Positions 24,953 through 32,571 of a stretch of 64,000 bases of DNA are shown here, in pieces. This stretch comes from an uncultured Bacteroidales bacterium (GTDB lineage Bacteria > Bacteroidota > Bacteroidia > Bacteroidales > Bacteroidaceae). The stretch is taken from the NCBI GenBank assembly GCA_902799655.1, contig CADCBH010000001.1, forward strand, positions 62,001 to 126,000, written 5' to 3'. The number at the start of each line of letters is the position of its first letter. Position 1 is the first letter of the stretch. Both the position numbers and the translations under genes were made by a program. The notes under the pieces were generated by a model. The model was given only the letters and a program-made list of their open reading frames with translations, was not told the origin of the DNA and made no database searches.

Positions 24953-27169
24953 ATGACTGAAAGACTCGAATTTACCACCATAGAGAAAGAAGAGACACTG
25001 GCATTATACCAGCAGATTCGCGAGGAGATAGCACCGTCGCTGCAAGAAGGCGACGAGGAGCGCATGCGACAGGATCTGATGAAGATGGTAGAGACCCACC
25101 AGCTGCCACGCAACGTCTTTGGCCTCAACCCTATCCTACTCTCGTTTCAGACTGCCCTGTTGATGGTTGAAGAGATTGGTCTGCGCCGCGATGCCGTGCT
25201 GGCAGTGCTGCTGCGGCCTGGTGTAGAGACGGGTCTGCTGACTATCGACGAGGTGGGCAGTCAGTATGGACTGAGTGTGGCTCGCATCCTGCACGGACTG
25301 CAGCGCATCCAGGAACTCTACCAGAAGAATCCCGTGGTCGAGTCGGAAAACTTCCGCAACCTGTTGCTATCGTTTGCTGAGGACATGCGCGTCATCCTGA
25401 TTATGATAGCCGACAGGGTGAACCTGATGCGACAGATCAAGGAGGCCAGCGATGCCGATGCCAAGCGCGAGGTATCGCAGGAAGCCGCCTACCTCTATGC
25501 CCCACTCGCCCATAAACTAGGTCTGTATAAACTGAAGAGCGAACTGGAGGATTTGTCGCTGAAATACCTGGAGCACGATGCCTACTATCATATCAAGGAG
25601 AAGCTGAGTGAAACGAAGAAGAGCCGCGATGCCTACATCGACCGCTTCATCGCTCCTGTCAGCGAGCGACTGTCGGAAGCTGGCATCAAGTTCCATATCA
25701 AGGGACGCACCAAGTCGATACACAGCATCTGGCAGAAGATGAAGAAACAGAAGTGCCCCTTCGAGGGTGTTTACGACCTCTTCGCCATCCGTATCATTAT
25801 TGACACACCGATAGAGAAAGAGAAGATGCAGTGCTGGCAGGCCTTTGCCATTGTCACCTCGATGTACCAGCCCAACCCCAAGCGTCTGCGCGACTGGCTC
25901 AGCGTACCCAAATCCAACGGCTACGAGTCGCTGCACATCACAGTGTTGGGACCTGAGCAGAAATGGGTGGAGGTACAGATTCGCACGGAGCGCATGGACG
26001 AGGTTGCCGAGCGAGGCGTGGCTGCCCACTGGCGCTATAAAGGCGTGAAGAGCGAGAGTGGTCTGGATGAGTGGCTCACCAACATCCGTTCGATGCTGGA
26101 GACCAGCGACGGCATGGAGGCCATGGACCAGTTCAAGATGGACCTCTACGAAGACGAGGTATTTGTGTTCACTCCTAAGGGTGACCTGTTTAAGTTTCCC
26201 AAAGGAGCCACTGTGCTCGACTTTGCCTACCATATCCACTCGAAGGTGGGCAGCTCGTGTACGGGAGCCCGCATCAACGGCAAGGTGGTGACCATCCGCC
26301 AAGCACTGCAGAGCGGTGACCAGGTGGAGATCATGACCAGTGCCAACCAGAAGCCCAAGCAGGACTGGCTGAACATTGCCCAGACCTCGCGAGCCCGTTC
26401 GAAGATTCGTCTGGCACTGAAGGAGACGCAGGTCAAGGAGGGTCTCTTTGCCAAGGAGATGCTGGAGCGTAAGTTCAAGAACCGCAAGCTGGAGATGGAC
26501 GACAGCATCATGCAGCTGCTCATCCGCAAGTTGGGATTCAAAGAGGTCAGCGACTTCTACCGTCAGGTGGCGAATGGTGAGTTAGACCCTGCTGTCATCA
26601 TCGAGAAATATATCGAGCTGCAACAGGGCGACCAGCCCGTCACGGGAAACAACGTAGCCGAGAGTGCTGCCAACTTCGTGCTGGAGAACTCGAAGCACTC
26701 GGTAGCCACCAACCAGATGGCAGACGACGTATTGGTGATTGACCGCAACCTGAAAGGCATCGACTACCAGTTGGCTCGCTGCTGTCAGCCCATCTATGGC
26801 GACAAGGTGTTTGGCTTTGTCACCATCAATGGCGGCATCAAGATACACCGCGAGGACTGTCCCAACGCCCCAGAACTGAAGAAGCGTTTTGGTTACCGCA
26901 TCGTCAAGGCAAAGTGGAGCGGCAAGGGTGCCTCGCAGTATGCCATTACGCTGCGCATCATCGGCAACGACGACATCGGTATCGTGAACAACCTGACGAA
27001 CATCATCTCGCGCGATGAGAAGCTGATATTACGCAGCATCAATATCGACTCGCACGACGGACTGTTCAGCGGCAACCTGACCATCATGATTGATGACAAC
27101 ACCCGACTGGAAGCTCTCCTGAAAAAGCTTCGCACTGTGAGGGGTGTGAAGCAGGTGGAGCGCTTATAA
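24953..27169 (+). CDS. RelA/SpoT-type (p)ppGpp synthetase, hydrolase domain degenerate
   Basis: A 738-residue long RSH protein. The N-terminal hydrolase domain lacks its metal site: where active enzymes have LLHDVVEDT this has LLRPGVETG (residues 87-94), and the usual ADRLHNMR is ADRVNLMR (about 153-160). The synthetase domain is intact: GRTKSIHSIWQKM (251-263), YDLFAIRI, RLRD (311-314), PKSNGYESLH and EVQIRTERMDEVAERGVAAHW. A TGS domain follows (about 402-465), then a Cys-Cys...His...Cys zinc-finger-like segment (RCCQPI...HREDC) and a C-terminal ACT domain. It should make (p)ppGpp from GTP/GDP and ATP in the stringent response but not degrade it, like E. coli RelA; hydrolysis would need another RSH protein elsewhere. 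Confidence 0.93.
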   Translation: MTERLEFTTIEKEETLALYQQIREEIAPSLQEGDEERMRQDLMKMVETHQLPRNVFGLNPILLSFQTALLMVEEIGLRRDAVLAVLLRPGVETGLLTIDEVGSQYGLSVARILHGLQRIQELYQKNPVVESENFRNLLLSFAEDMRVILIMIADRVNLMRQIKEASDADAKREVSQEAAYLYAPLAHKLGLYKLKSELEDLSLKYLEHDAYYHIKEKLSETKKSRDAYIDRFIAPVSERLSEAGIKFHIKGRTKSIHSIWQKMKKQKCPFEGVYDLFAIRIIIDTPIEKEKMQCWQAFAIVTSMYQPNPKRLRDWLSVPKSNGYESLHITVLGPEQKWVEVQIRTERMDEVAERGVAAHWRYKGVKSESGLDEWLTNIRSMLETSDGMEAMDQFKMDLYEDEVFVFTPKGDLFKFPKGATVLDFAYHIHSKVGSSCTGARINGKVVTIRQALQSGDQVEIMTSANQKPKQDWLNIAQTSRARSKIRLALKETQVKEGLFAKEMLERKFKNRKLEMDDSIMQLLIRKLGFKEVSDFYRQVANGELDPAVIIEKYIELQQGDQPVTGNNVAESAANFVLENSKHSVATNQMADDVLVIDRNLKGIDYQLARCCQPIYGDKVFGFVTINGGIKIHREDCPNAPELKKRFGYRIVKAKWSGKGASQYAITLRIIGNDDIGIVNNLTNIISRDEKLILRSINIDSHDGLFSGNLTIMIDDNTRLEALLKKLRTVRGVKQVERL

Positions 27170-27177
27170 CAAAAAAG

Positions 27178-27212
27178 AATGAGAGAGGTTGTCGCCTCTC
27201 TCATTTTCATTT
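27178..27212. terminator. Bidirectional terminator between RSH gene and lipoprotein gene
   Basis: Perfect 11-base arms AATGAGAGAGG (27178-27188) and CCTCTCTCATT (27195-27205) with a 6-base loop, T-rich downstream on the plus strand and an A-run upstream that serves the minus strand. Confidence 0.8.
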
Positions 27213-27557
27213 TCAATTATCCTTGCAGGCTACCACACCCATCGTTGATGGGTCGAGGTAGAACGTCGTGCTGCAGGTATCATCGTCCAACAGATACTTG
27301 GCACGAATCAATAGCAGCATTGCACTGGTACGCTTCTGGAAGGTCACATTCTTGCCAGCCTGTTGCTGCAAGGCGTTGATGATGGAGTCGCTGAGCACCT
27401 TCGTGGAATCAATATCCGAGAATTCCAGATAATCGACATCACCCTGCTTATAGGTCTCCATAAAGTCCTTGACAACAGACTTGGCCTGCTGGCGCTGTCC
27501 GCACGAGGCGAAGAGCATCAGCACTATACCTATTATAAATATATATTTATTGACCAT
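27213..27557 (-). CDS. Small predicted lipoprotein
   Basis: A 114-residue protein with a short signal peptide and lipobox LFASC (Cys19), so probably an envelope lipoprotein. The mature part begins with KSVVKDFMETYKQGDVD, resembling the start of DUF4878/SnoaL-like folds in which a helix precedes a curved sheet, but the match is loose. It starts 13 bases after the pepD stop codon and is probably co-transcribed with it. Function unknown. Confidence 0.75.
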   Translation of the reverse strand: MVNKYIFIIGIVLMLFASCGQRQQAKSVVKDFMETYKQGDVDYLEFSDIDSTKVLSDSIINALQQQAGKNVTFQKRTSAMLLLIRAKYLLDDDTCSTTFYLDPSTMGVVACKDN

Positions 27558-27570
27558 TGACCATTGAACA
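27549..27570. repeat. Tandem TGACCAT-type repeat
   Basis: ATTGACCATTGACCATTGAACATT spans the lipoprotein start codon and the gap to pepD. It is a short AT-rich tandem repeat of the kind also seen at 32542, 42081 and 47303. Confidence 0.5.
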
Positions 27571-29031
27571 TTAGACAGTGGGAATATTCTTCAGTACATC
27601 AAGCAAATGATCCCATACCATCTGCACTGTTGGGATATGCAGACGCTCCTCAGGAGTATGCACAAAACGCAAGGTTGGTCCGAACGACACCATGTCGAGG
27701 TTGGGATAGCGCTCAGAGAAGAGACCACACTCCAAACCAGCATGGATACCACGCACAATGGGTTCCTTGCCGAACAACTTGACATACGACTCTTTGACAA
27801 TGCGCTGCAGGTCGCTATGGCTGCGCATCTTCCAAGCGGGATAGCCGTCGGAGTGCTTCACCTCAGCACCAGCCAAAGCGAAGCAAGCCTCAACGGTGGC
27901 ACACATGTTGTCGAGGTTCGACATGACATTAGAACGCTGTGAAGAGACGATATTGATAGCCTTATTACCGGTCTCGATGCTGGCGATATTGCTGGAGGTC
28001 TCCACCATACCATTCAATGCGGGATCCTGACAGATGGCATAGATACCGTTATCAACAGCCTGCAGGGCGTAGATGAAGTTGCGGGCAACACTATTCTCGA
28101 TGACGGGCTCGGCATCTGTTGACTCCATCGCCCATACCATCTGAGTATCTGTGACGCAGAACTCTTCCTCTACCTCAGCGGCAAAGACGTTCCAGTCGGC
28201 CTTGACATTCTCCTTGATGGCATTTGGAACGGCAATGACGAACATGCCATCACGTGGAATGGCGTTGTGCATCTTACCACTGTTGAACTGAGCCAGACGG
28301 ACACCCTCGTAGCGGTTGATGGTCTGGAACAGGAAACGGCCCAACAGCTTGATGGCGTTGGCACGTTGCTTATTGATGTCATCACCAGAATGGCCACCGA
28401 CCAATCCCTTCACCTGAGCACGCATAAAGAAATAGCCTGAGGGCACCTCTGTACGCTGGAAGGCAAACTTAGCAGTCGTGTTACGACCACCAGCACAAGA
28501 GACGAAGATCTCGCCCTCGTCCTCAGAGTCGAGGTTGATGAGATAGTCACCAGTCATAAAGCCTGCTTTCATACCCTCTGCACCAGTCAGACCTGTCTCC
28601 TCGTCGCGGGTGAAAACACACTCAATGGGACCATGCTCGATATCGTTACTCTCAAGAACAGCCAGCTCCATCGCACAGCCAATACCGTCGTCAGCACCCA
28701 AGGTGGTACCCTCAGCAGTCAGCCACTCACCATCGATATAGGTCTTGATGGGATCGGTATCGAAATTGAACTCGACATCCACCAGCTTGTCGCACACCAT
28801 ATCCATGTGACTCTGAAGAATGACAGTCTTACGATTCTCCATACCCGGAGTAGCAGGTTTACGGATAATGACGTTACCGGTCTCGTCGACGTTGGTAGCC
28901 AATCCGTGGCTCTCGCCCCACTCTTTCAGGTAGGCAATCATCTTCTCTTCACGCTTCGAAGGGCGTGGAATCTGGTTAATCTTCGCAAATTGTTCGAAGA
29001 CTACTGCTGGTTTTAACTCACTTTTATTCAT
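27571..29031 (-). CDS. pepD: Aminoacyl-histidine dipeptidase (M20 family)
   Basis: A 486-residue zinc dipeptidase of the PepD/carnosinase type, cutting Xaa-His and other dipeptides in the cytoplasm. Metal and catalytic motifs are visible: LQSHMDMVCDK (His ligand, catalytic Asp), LGADDGIGCA (bridging Asp), TRDEETGLTGA (Glu base and ligand), NLDSEDEGEIF, and a C-terminal HAGLECGLF with the last His ligand. The start at 29031 is chosen because MNKSELKP begins the family's N-terminus; the upstream extension is AT-rich leader containing the promoter. Minus-strand -7 box at 29085-29092. Confidence 0.95.
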   Translation of the reverse strand: MNKSELKPAVVFEQFAKINQIPRPSKREEKMIAYLKEWGESHGLATNVDETGNVIIRKPATPGMENRKTVILQSHMDMVCDKLVDVEFNFDTDPIKTYIDGEWLTAEGTTLGADDGIGCAMELAVLESNDIEHGPIECVFTRDEETGLTGAEGMKAGFMTGDYLINLDSEDEGEIFVSCAGGRNTTAKFAFQRTEVPSGYFFMRAQVKGLVGGHSGDDINKQRANAIKLLGRFLFQTINRYEGVRLAQFNSGKMHNAIPRDGMFVIAVPNAIKENVKADWNVFAAEVEEEFCVTDTQMVWAMESTDAEPVIENSVARNFIYALQAVDNGIYAICQDPALNGMVETSSNIASIETGNKAINIVSSQRSNVMSNLDNMCATVEACFALAGAEVKHSDGYPAWKMRSHSDLQRIVKESYVKLFGKEPIVRGIHAGLECGLFSERYPNLDMVSFGPTLRFVHTPEERLHIPTVQMVWDHLLDVLKNIPTV

Positions 29032-29070
29032 AATTTTAAGTTTTAATTTCTTATGTTTAATCTTTCTTCG

Positions 29071-29078
29071 TATCTTTG
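29071..29078 (+). promoter_or_regulatory. -7 box for the small membrane protein / OmpH / helicase run
   Basis: TATCTTTG, a perfect TAnnTTTG match, 21 bases before the ATG at 29100. Confidence 0.65.
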
Positions 29079-29084
29079 CACCCG

Positions 29085-29092
29085 CAAAATTA
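29085..29092 (-). promoter_or_regulatory. -7 box for pepD
   Basis: Reads TAATTTTG on the minus strand. It lies only 6 bases from the plus-strand -7 box at 29071-29078 and faces it, so polymerase binding at the two sites should be mutually exclusive. Confidence 0.55.
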
Positions 29093-29099
29093 AGCATTT

Positions 29100-29309
29100 A
29101 TGGTGAAAACTCTGCTATTGACCACGTTAATAATTGCTATAGGCATGTTATTTTTCTGTGTGAAACTCGTTTTCCGCAAGAATGGCAGCTTCTCGTCGCA
29201 GCATATCCACGACAGCAAGGCGATGAAGGAACGGGGCATCCACTGCGTGATGGATCAGGACCGCGAGATGCGCCGCAAAAGCCGCTTCGCGGTGAGCGAG
29301 AGGTCATGA
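29100..29309 (+). CDS. Small conserved membrane protein
   Basis: 69 residues: one transmembrane helix (about residues 4-23) then a basic cytoplasmic tail rich in Lys and Arg (SKAMKERGIHC, DREMRRKSR). I recognise the type from Bacteroidales genomes but no function is known to me. It has its own TATCTTTG promoter and ends 59 bases before the OmpH-like gene, probably as the first gene of that transcript. Confidence 0.7.
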   Translation: MVKTLLLTTLIIAIGMLFFCVKLVFRKNGSFSSQHIHDSKAMKERGIHCVMDQDREMRRKSRFAVSERS

Positions 29310-29312
29310 AAG

Positions 29313-29345
29313 CGTCGAAATCTCGAAGCATCGAAACATCGAAAA
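29313..29345. repeat. TCGAAA tandem repeat
   Basis: Four imperfect copies of an 8-9 base unit (cgtcgaaat / ctcgaagc / atcgaaac / atcgaaaa) between the small membrane protein and the OmpH-like gene. The same unit appears at 36535, 51027 and 51521. Confidence 0.6.
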
Positions 29346-29368
29346 TAATAAATAATATAATAATAACA

Positions 29369-29977
29369 ATGAAAAAGTACATGATGATGGCCGCTGCCGT
29401 AGTAGCACTGGCATCTTGCAACAATGCAAGCCCAAAGATGGACGAACAGCCTGCCGCAGCCGCAGGTGAAAACAACGACGGCATCAAGATTGCCTATGTA
29501 GAAGTTGACTCGCTGATGACTCAGTATGAGTTCTGCAAAGAGTTTACTCTCATTCTGCAGAAGAAGAGCACCAACGCTCGCAATACTCTGAACTCAAAGG
29601 GTCAGGCTCTGCAGAATGCCGCTGCCAATTTCCAGCAGAAGCTGCAGAACAACGGTTTCACTTCACGTGAGCAGGCTGAGAGCCAGCAGGCCGCCATTCA
29701 GCGTCAGCAGCAGAGCCTTCAGGAACTGCAGGTTCGTCTGGAGAATGAGCTCGCTAATGAGACCCAGAAGTACAACGAGGGTCTGCGCGACTCACTGCAG
29801 CACTTTCTTGCAGCATATAATAAGGATAAGAAGTTCGACCTCATCCTCACCAAGCAGGGCGACAACATTCTCTACGCTGCTAAGCGTTTCGATATCACCA
29901 ATGATATCATCAACGGTCTGAACAAGCGCTACAAGTCAACTCTGAAGACTGAGGCCAAGAAGGAAGAGAAGAAGTAA
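29369..29977 (+). CDS. OmpH/Skp-family lipoprotein
   Basis: 202 residues with signal peptide and lipobox (VALASC, Cys near residue 16). The mature part opens with the family's KIAYVEVDSLM motif and then a long Gln-rich coiled coil (about residues 65-150, many QxxxQ/E heptads), ending in KFDLILTKQGDNILYA, the returning beta strand of Skp. Skp proteins are periplasmic chaperones for outer-membrane proteins; a lipidated form is common in Bacteroidota. The start at 29369 is chosen because MKKYMMMAAA begins the signal peptide; upstream is repeat sequence. Confidence 0.88.
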   Translation: MKKYMMMAAAVVALASCNNASPKMDEQPAAAAGENNDGIKIAYVEVDSLMTQYEFCKEFTLILQKKSTNARNTLNSKGQALQNAAANFQQKLQNNGFTSREQAESQQAAIQRQQQSLQELQVRLENELANETQKYNEGLRDSLQHFLAAYNKDKKFDLILTKQGDNILYAAKRFDITNDIINGLNKRYKSTLKTEAKKEEKK

Positions 29978-29980
29978 AGA

Positions 29981-30016
29981 ACCCCACCCCCTAACCCCTC
30001 CCGATGGGGAGGGGAG
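29981..30016. repeat. C-rich intergenic repeat with 8-bp hairpin
   Basis: A C-rich stretch ending in a hairpin (arms 29995-30002 and 30007-30014) directly before the helicase gene. It is of the ACCCCTAACCCCTCnCC...GGGGAG type scattered through Bacteroidota genomes; a second copy lies inside the helicase coding sequence at 30184-30222. Confidence 0.7.
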
Positions 30017-30022
30017 TTCGGT

Positions 30023-31372
30023 ATGGATATTGAACAAATACTCCGAAAACTCCGCATCAGCGAACTCAACGAGATGCAGCAACACGCCGCCGAAGCCATC
30101 TTAGGCTCCGACGGTGATGTTGTTTTACTATCACCTACCGGAACGGGTAAAACACTGGCCTATCTCCTACCACTCGTTCAAAGCCTCACCCCTAACCCCT
30201 CTCCTAAAGACGAGGGGAACTCAGTTGCACCAGAAGCGCTGGTTATTACGCCTGGCAGAGAACTGGCACTGCAGTCGCATCAAGTATTGCAGAGCATGGG
30301 GTGCGGTATTCGCTCAGCTGCCTGTTATGGCGGACGCGCCACGATGGACGAACACCGCGTACTCCGCGACGTGAAACCACAGATTATCTTTGGCACCCCT
30401 GGTCGCCTTAACGACCATCTGGACAAGGAGAATATCTCGCGCTACTCTATCCGCTATCTTGTCATTGATGAATTCGACAAGTGTCTGGAGATGGGGTTCC
30501 AGGCTGAGATGCAGAAACTCATCAAGAGTCTCCCGGGTCTGCAGCGTCGTATTCTGCTATCCGCTACCAATGCCGAAGAGATACCTGGATTCGTCAACAT
30601 GTCGAAGAAAGGTACGCTGATTGACTTCCTGCCAGAAGAGGAGCAAACCTCAGAGCGCATCACGCTCTATGAGGTGCACAGTCCAAAGAAAGACAAACTC
30701 GACACACTGCGCCAGCTGTTGCTCAGCTTTGGTGACGAAAGTACCATCGCCTTTCTGAACTACCGTGATGCCGTAGAACGTGTCAACGGCTATCTGCGTG
30801 AACAAGGCTTCACCACCAGTTGCTTCCACGGCGGACTGGAACAGCGCCAGCGCGAAGACGCCCTCTACCGTTTCAGCAACGGCTCGGCAAATGTACTCGT
30901 CAGCACCGACTTGGCTTCGCGCGGCCTGGATATTCCCGACATCAGCAACATTGTTCACTACCACCTGCCAGAGAGTGAGGAGGGCTATATCCATCGTGTA
31001 GGGCGCACAGCACGCTGGGATGCCAAGGGGCGCGCCTTCTTCATCCTGAACAGCGAAGAGCATATCCCAGATTATGTGGAGGGCGATGTTGAGGAGTATG
31101 TTGCGACTAAGTCGCAACCTACAGAACCGGCGCTCCCCCGTATGGCAACCATCTACATCGGCAAAGGCAAGAAAGACAAAATCTCAAAGGGCGACATCGT
31201 AGGATTCCTCTGCAAGTCAGGCGGACTGAAGGCCGACGAGATCGGACGCATCGACGTAAAAGACCGCTACGCCTATGCGGCTGTCAAGCGCGAAAAACTG
31301 CGTCAGGTGATTCAGCAGACCCGAGGCGAAAAGCTCAAAGGCATCAAAACAATCGTCGAAGAGGTACGGTAA
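30023..31372 (+). CDS. DEAD-box RNA helicase, DbpA-like
   Basis: 449 residues. Helicase motifs: SPTGTGKT (Walker A, residues 37-44), PGRELAL, GTPGRL, VIDEFD in place of DEAD, LLSATN, STDLASRGLDIP and HRVGRTARW. The last 75 residues (YIGKGKKDKISKGDIVGF...) form a DbpA-type RNA-binding domain, which in E. coli DbpA binds 23S rRNA hairpin 92, so a role in large-subunit assembly is likely. Residues about 55-68 (TPNPSPKDEG) are the translation of an intergenic-type C-rich repeat and interrupt the segment between motifs I and Ia; the frame is kept. Confidence 0.93.
   Translation: MDIEQILRKLRISELNEMQQHAAEAILGSDGDVVLLSPTGTGKTLAYLLPLVQSLTPNPSPKDEGNSVAPEALVITPGRELALQSHQVLQSMGCGIRSAACYGGRATMDEHRVLRDVKPQIIFGTPGRLNDHLDKENISRYSIRYLVIDEFDKCLEMGFQAEMQKLIKSLPGLQRRILLSATNAEEIPGFVNMSKKGTLIDFLPEEEQTSERITLYEVHSPKKDKLDTLRQLLLSFGDESTIAFLNYRDAVERVNGYLREQGFTTSCFHGGLEQRQREDALYRFSNGSANVLVSTDLASRGLDIPDISNIVHYHLPESEEGYIHRVGRTARWDAKGRAFFILNSEEHIPDYVEGDVEEYVATKSQPTEPALPRMATIYIGKGKKDKISKGDIVGFLCKSGGLKADEIGRIDVKDRYAYAAVKREKLRQVIQQTRGEKLKGIKTIVEEVR
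30184..30222. repeat. Copy of the C-rich repeat inside the helicase gene
   Basis: CACCCCTAACCCCTCTCC with a matching GAGGGG arm, inserted in frame in the helicase gene and translated as TPNPSPKDEG. Compare 29981-30016. Confidence 0.75.
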
Positions 31373-31437
31373 ATGCCATTTCTACTTGACAAAATGCAAC
31401 GAAAAACGTATAATTTACTTAATTCTTGCTCAAATAT

Positions 31438-31468
31438 TTGCCCAATTCAAATAAAAAGTGTAATTTCG
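31438..31468 (+). promoter_or_regulatory. Promoter for the serC-serA run
   Basis: TTG at 31438-31440, a 20-base spacer, and TAATTTCG at 31461-31468 (one mismatch to TAnnTTTG). Leader of about 47 bases to the serC ATG at 31520. Confidence 0.6.
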
Positions 31469-31519
31469 CACCGCAAAAGAAATCAATAGAAACGTATCAC
31501 AAATAAAAATCAATCAAAA

Positions 31520-32541
31520 ATGAAGAAGTACAACTTTAATGCCGGTCCTTCAATGCTGCCCCGCGAGGTCATTGAGAAGACCGCTCAACAGTGTTTAGAC
31601 TTCAACGGTTCTGGTCTCTCGCTGATGGAGATCAGCCATCGTGCTAAGGATTTCCAGCCCGTCGTTGACGAGGCGTGATTTTCCTGGGCGGTGGTGCCTC
31701 CTTGGAGTTCTGCATGATTCCTTACAACTTCCTGATTAAGAAGGCTGCCTACCTGAACACTGGTGTTTGGGCAAAGAAGGCCATGAAGGAAGCTAAGCTG
31801 TTTGGTGAGGTAGTAGAGGTCGCTTCTTCTGCTGATGCCAACTATACCTTCATCCCCAAGGGCTGGACAGTTCCCGCTGATGTTGACTATCTGCACATCA
31901 CCACGAACAACACCATCTATGGTACTGAGATTCGCAAGGACCTGGATGTGAACGTTCCCCTGATTGCCGACATGTCATCTGATATCTTCAGCCGTCCTAT
32001 CGACGTGAAGAAGTATGATGCCATCTATGCTGGTGCTCAGAAGAATCTGGCTATGGCTGGTGTGACCATCGTCATCGTAAAGGATGAGAAGCTGGGCAAG
32101 GCTCCCCGTGAGATTCCTACCATGCTCGACTACCGCACACACGTTGACAAGGGTTCAATGTTCAACACACCTCCTGTTGTTCCTATCTATTCTGCTCTTG
32201 AGACCCTCCGCTGGATCAAGAAGAATGGCGGTGTAGAGGCTATGGACAAGCTGGCTCAGCAGCGTGCAGAGATTGTATATGGTGAGATTGACCGCAACAA
32301 GATGTTCAAGGGTACAGCTGTTGCCGAGGACCGTTCACTGATGAACATCTGCTTCGTGATGGCTGACGAGTACAAGGAGTTGGAGAAGGACTTCCTCGAC
32401 TTCGCCGTATCAAAGGGTATGGTTGGCGTAAAGGGTCACCGCTCGGTTGGCGGCTTCCGCGCTTCTTGCTACAACGCCCAGACCATCGAAGGCTGCAACG
32501 CCCTCGTTGCCTGCATGAAGGAATTCGAAGCTCAGCACTAA
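31520..32541 (+). pseudogene. serC: Phosphoserine aminotransferase, broken by a short deletion
   Basis: SerC converts 3-phosphohydroxypyruvate and glutamate to O-phosphoserine. The gene starts normally at 31520 ([16 protein letters not shown]) but after VVDEA hits TGA at 31676-31678. The rest of the enzyme resumes in another frame from about 31675 ([12 protein letters not shown]) and runs intact to 32541, including the PLP-lysine segment GAQKN. Families with this N-terminus have about 15 residues between DEA and the VIFLGGG strand; these are missing, so roughly 46 bases are deleted, a number that also explains the frame change. The rest shows no decay. It is either a recent inactivating deletion or a sequence/assembly error. 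Residual expression from the internal GTG at 31675 would lack the N-terminus. Confidence 0.9.
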
Positions 32542-32571
32542 TTGATAATTGACAATTGATAATTGATAATT
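32542..32571. repeat. AATTGATAATTGAC tandem repeat
   Basis: Three to four copies of (A)ATTGATA/ATTGACA fill the whole gap between serC and serA up to the serA start codon. Confidence 0.6.

Noticed and set aside
30996-31030. Missing DEAD motif suggesting an inactive helicase
   Set aside because: DEFD is a conservative variant and all other helicase motifs, including HRVGRTAR, are intact.
31670-31690. Selenocysteine UGA or programmed frameshift in serC
   Set aside because: Reading through TGA leads into the wrong frame, and about 15 conserved residues are missing, so recoding alone cannot restore the enzyme.
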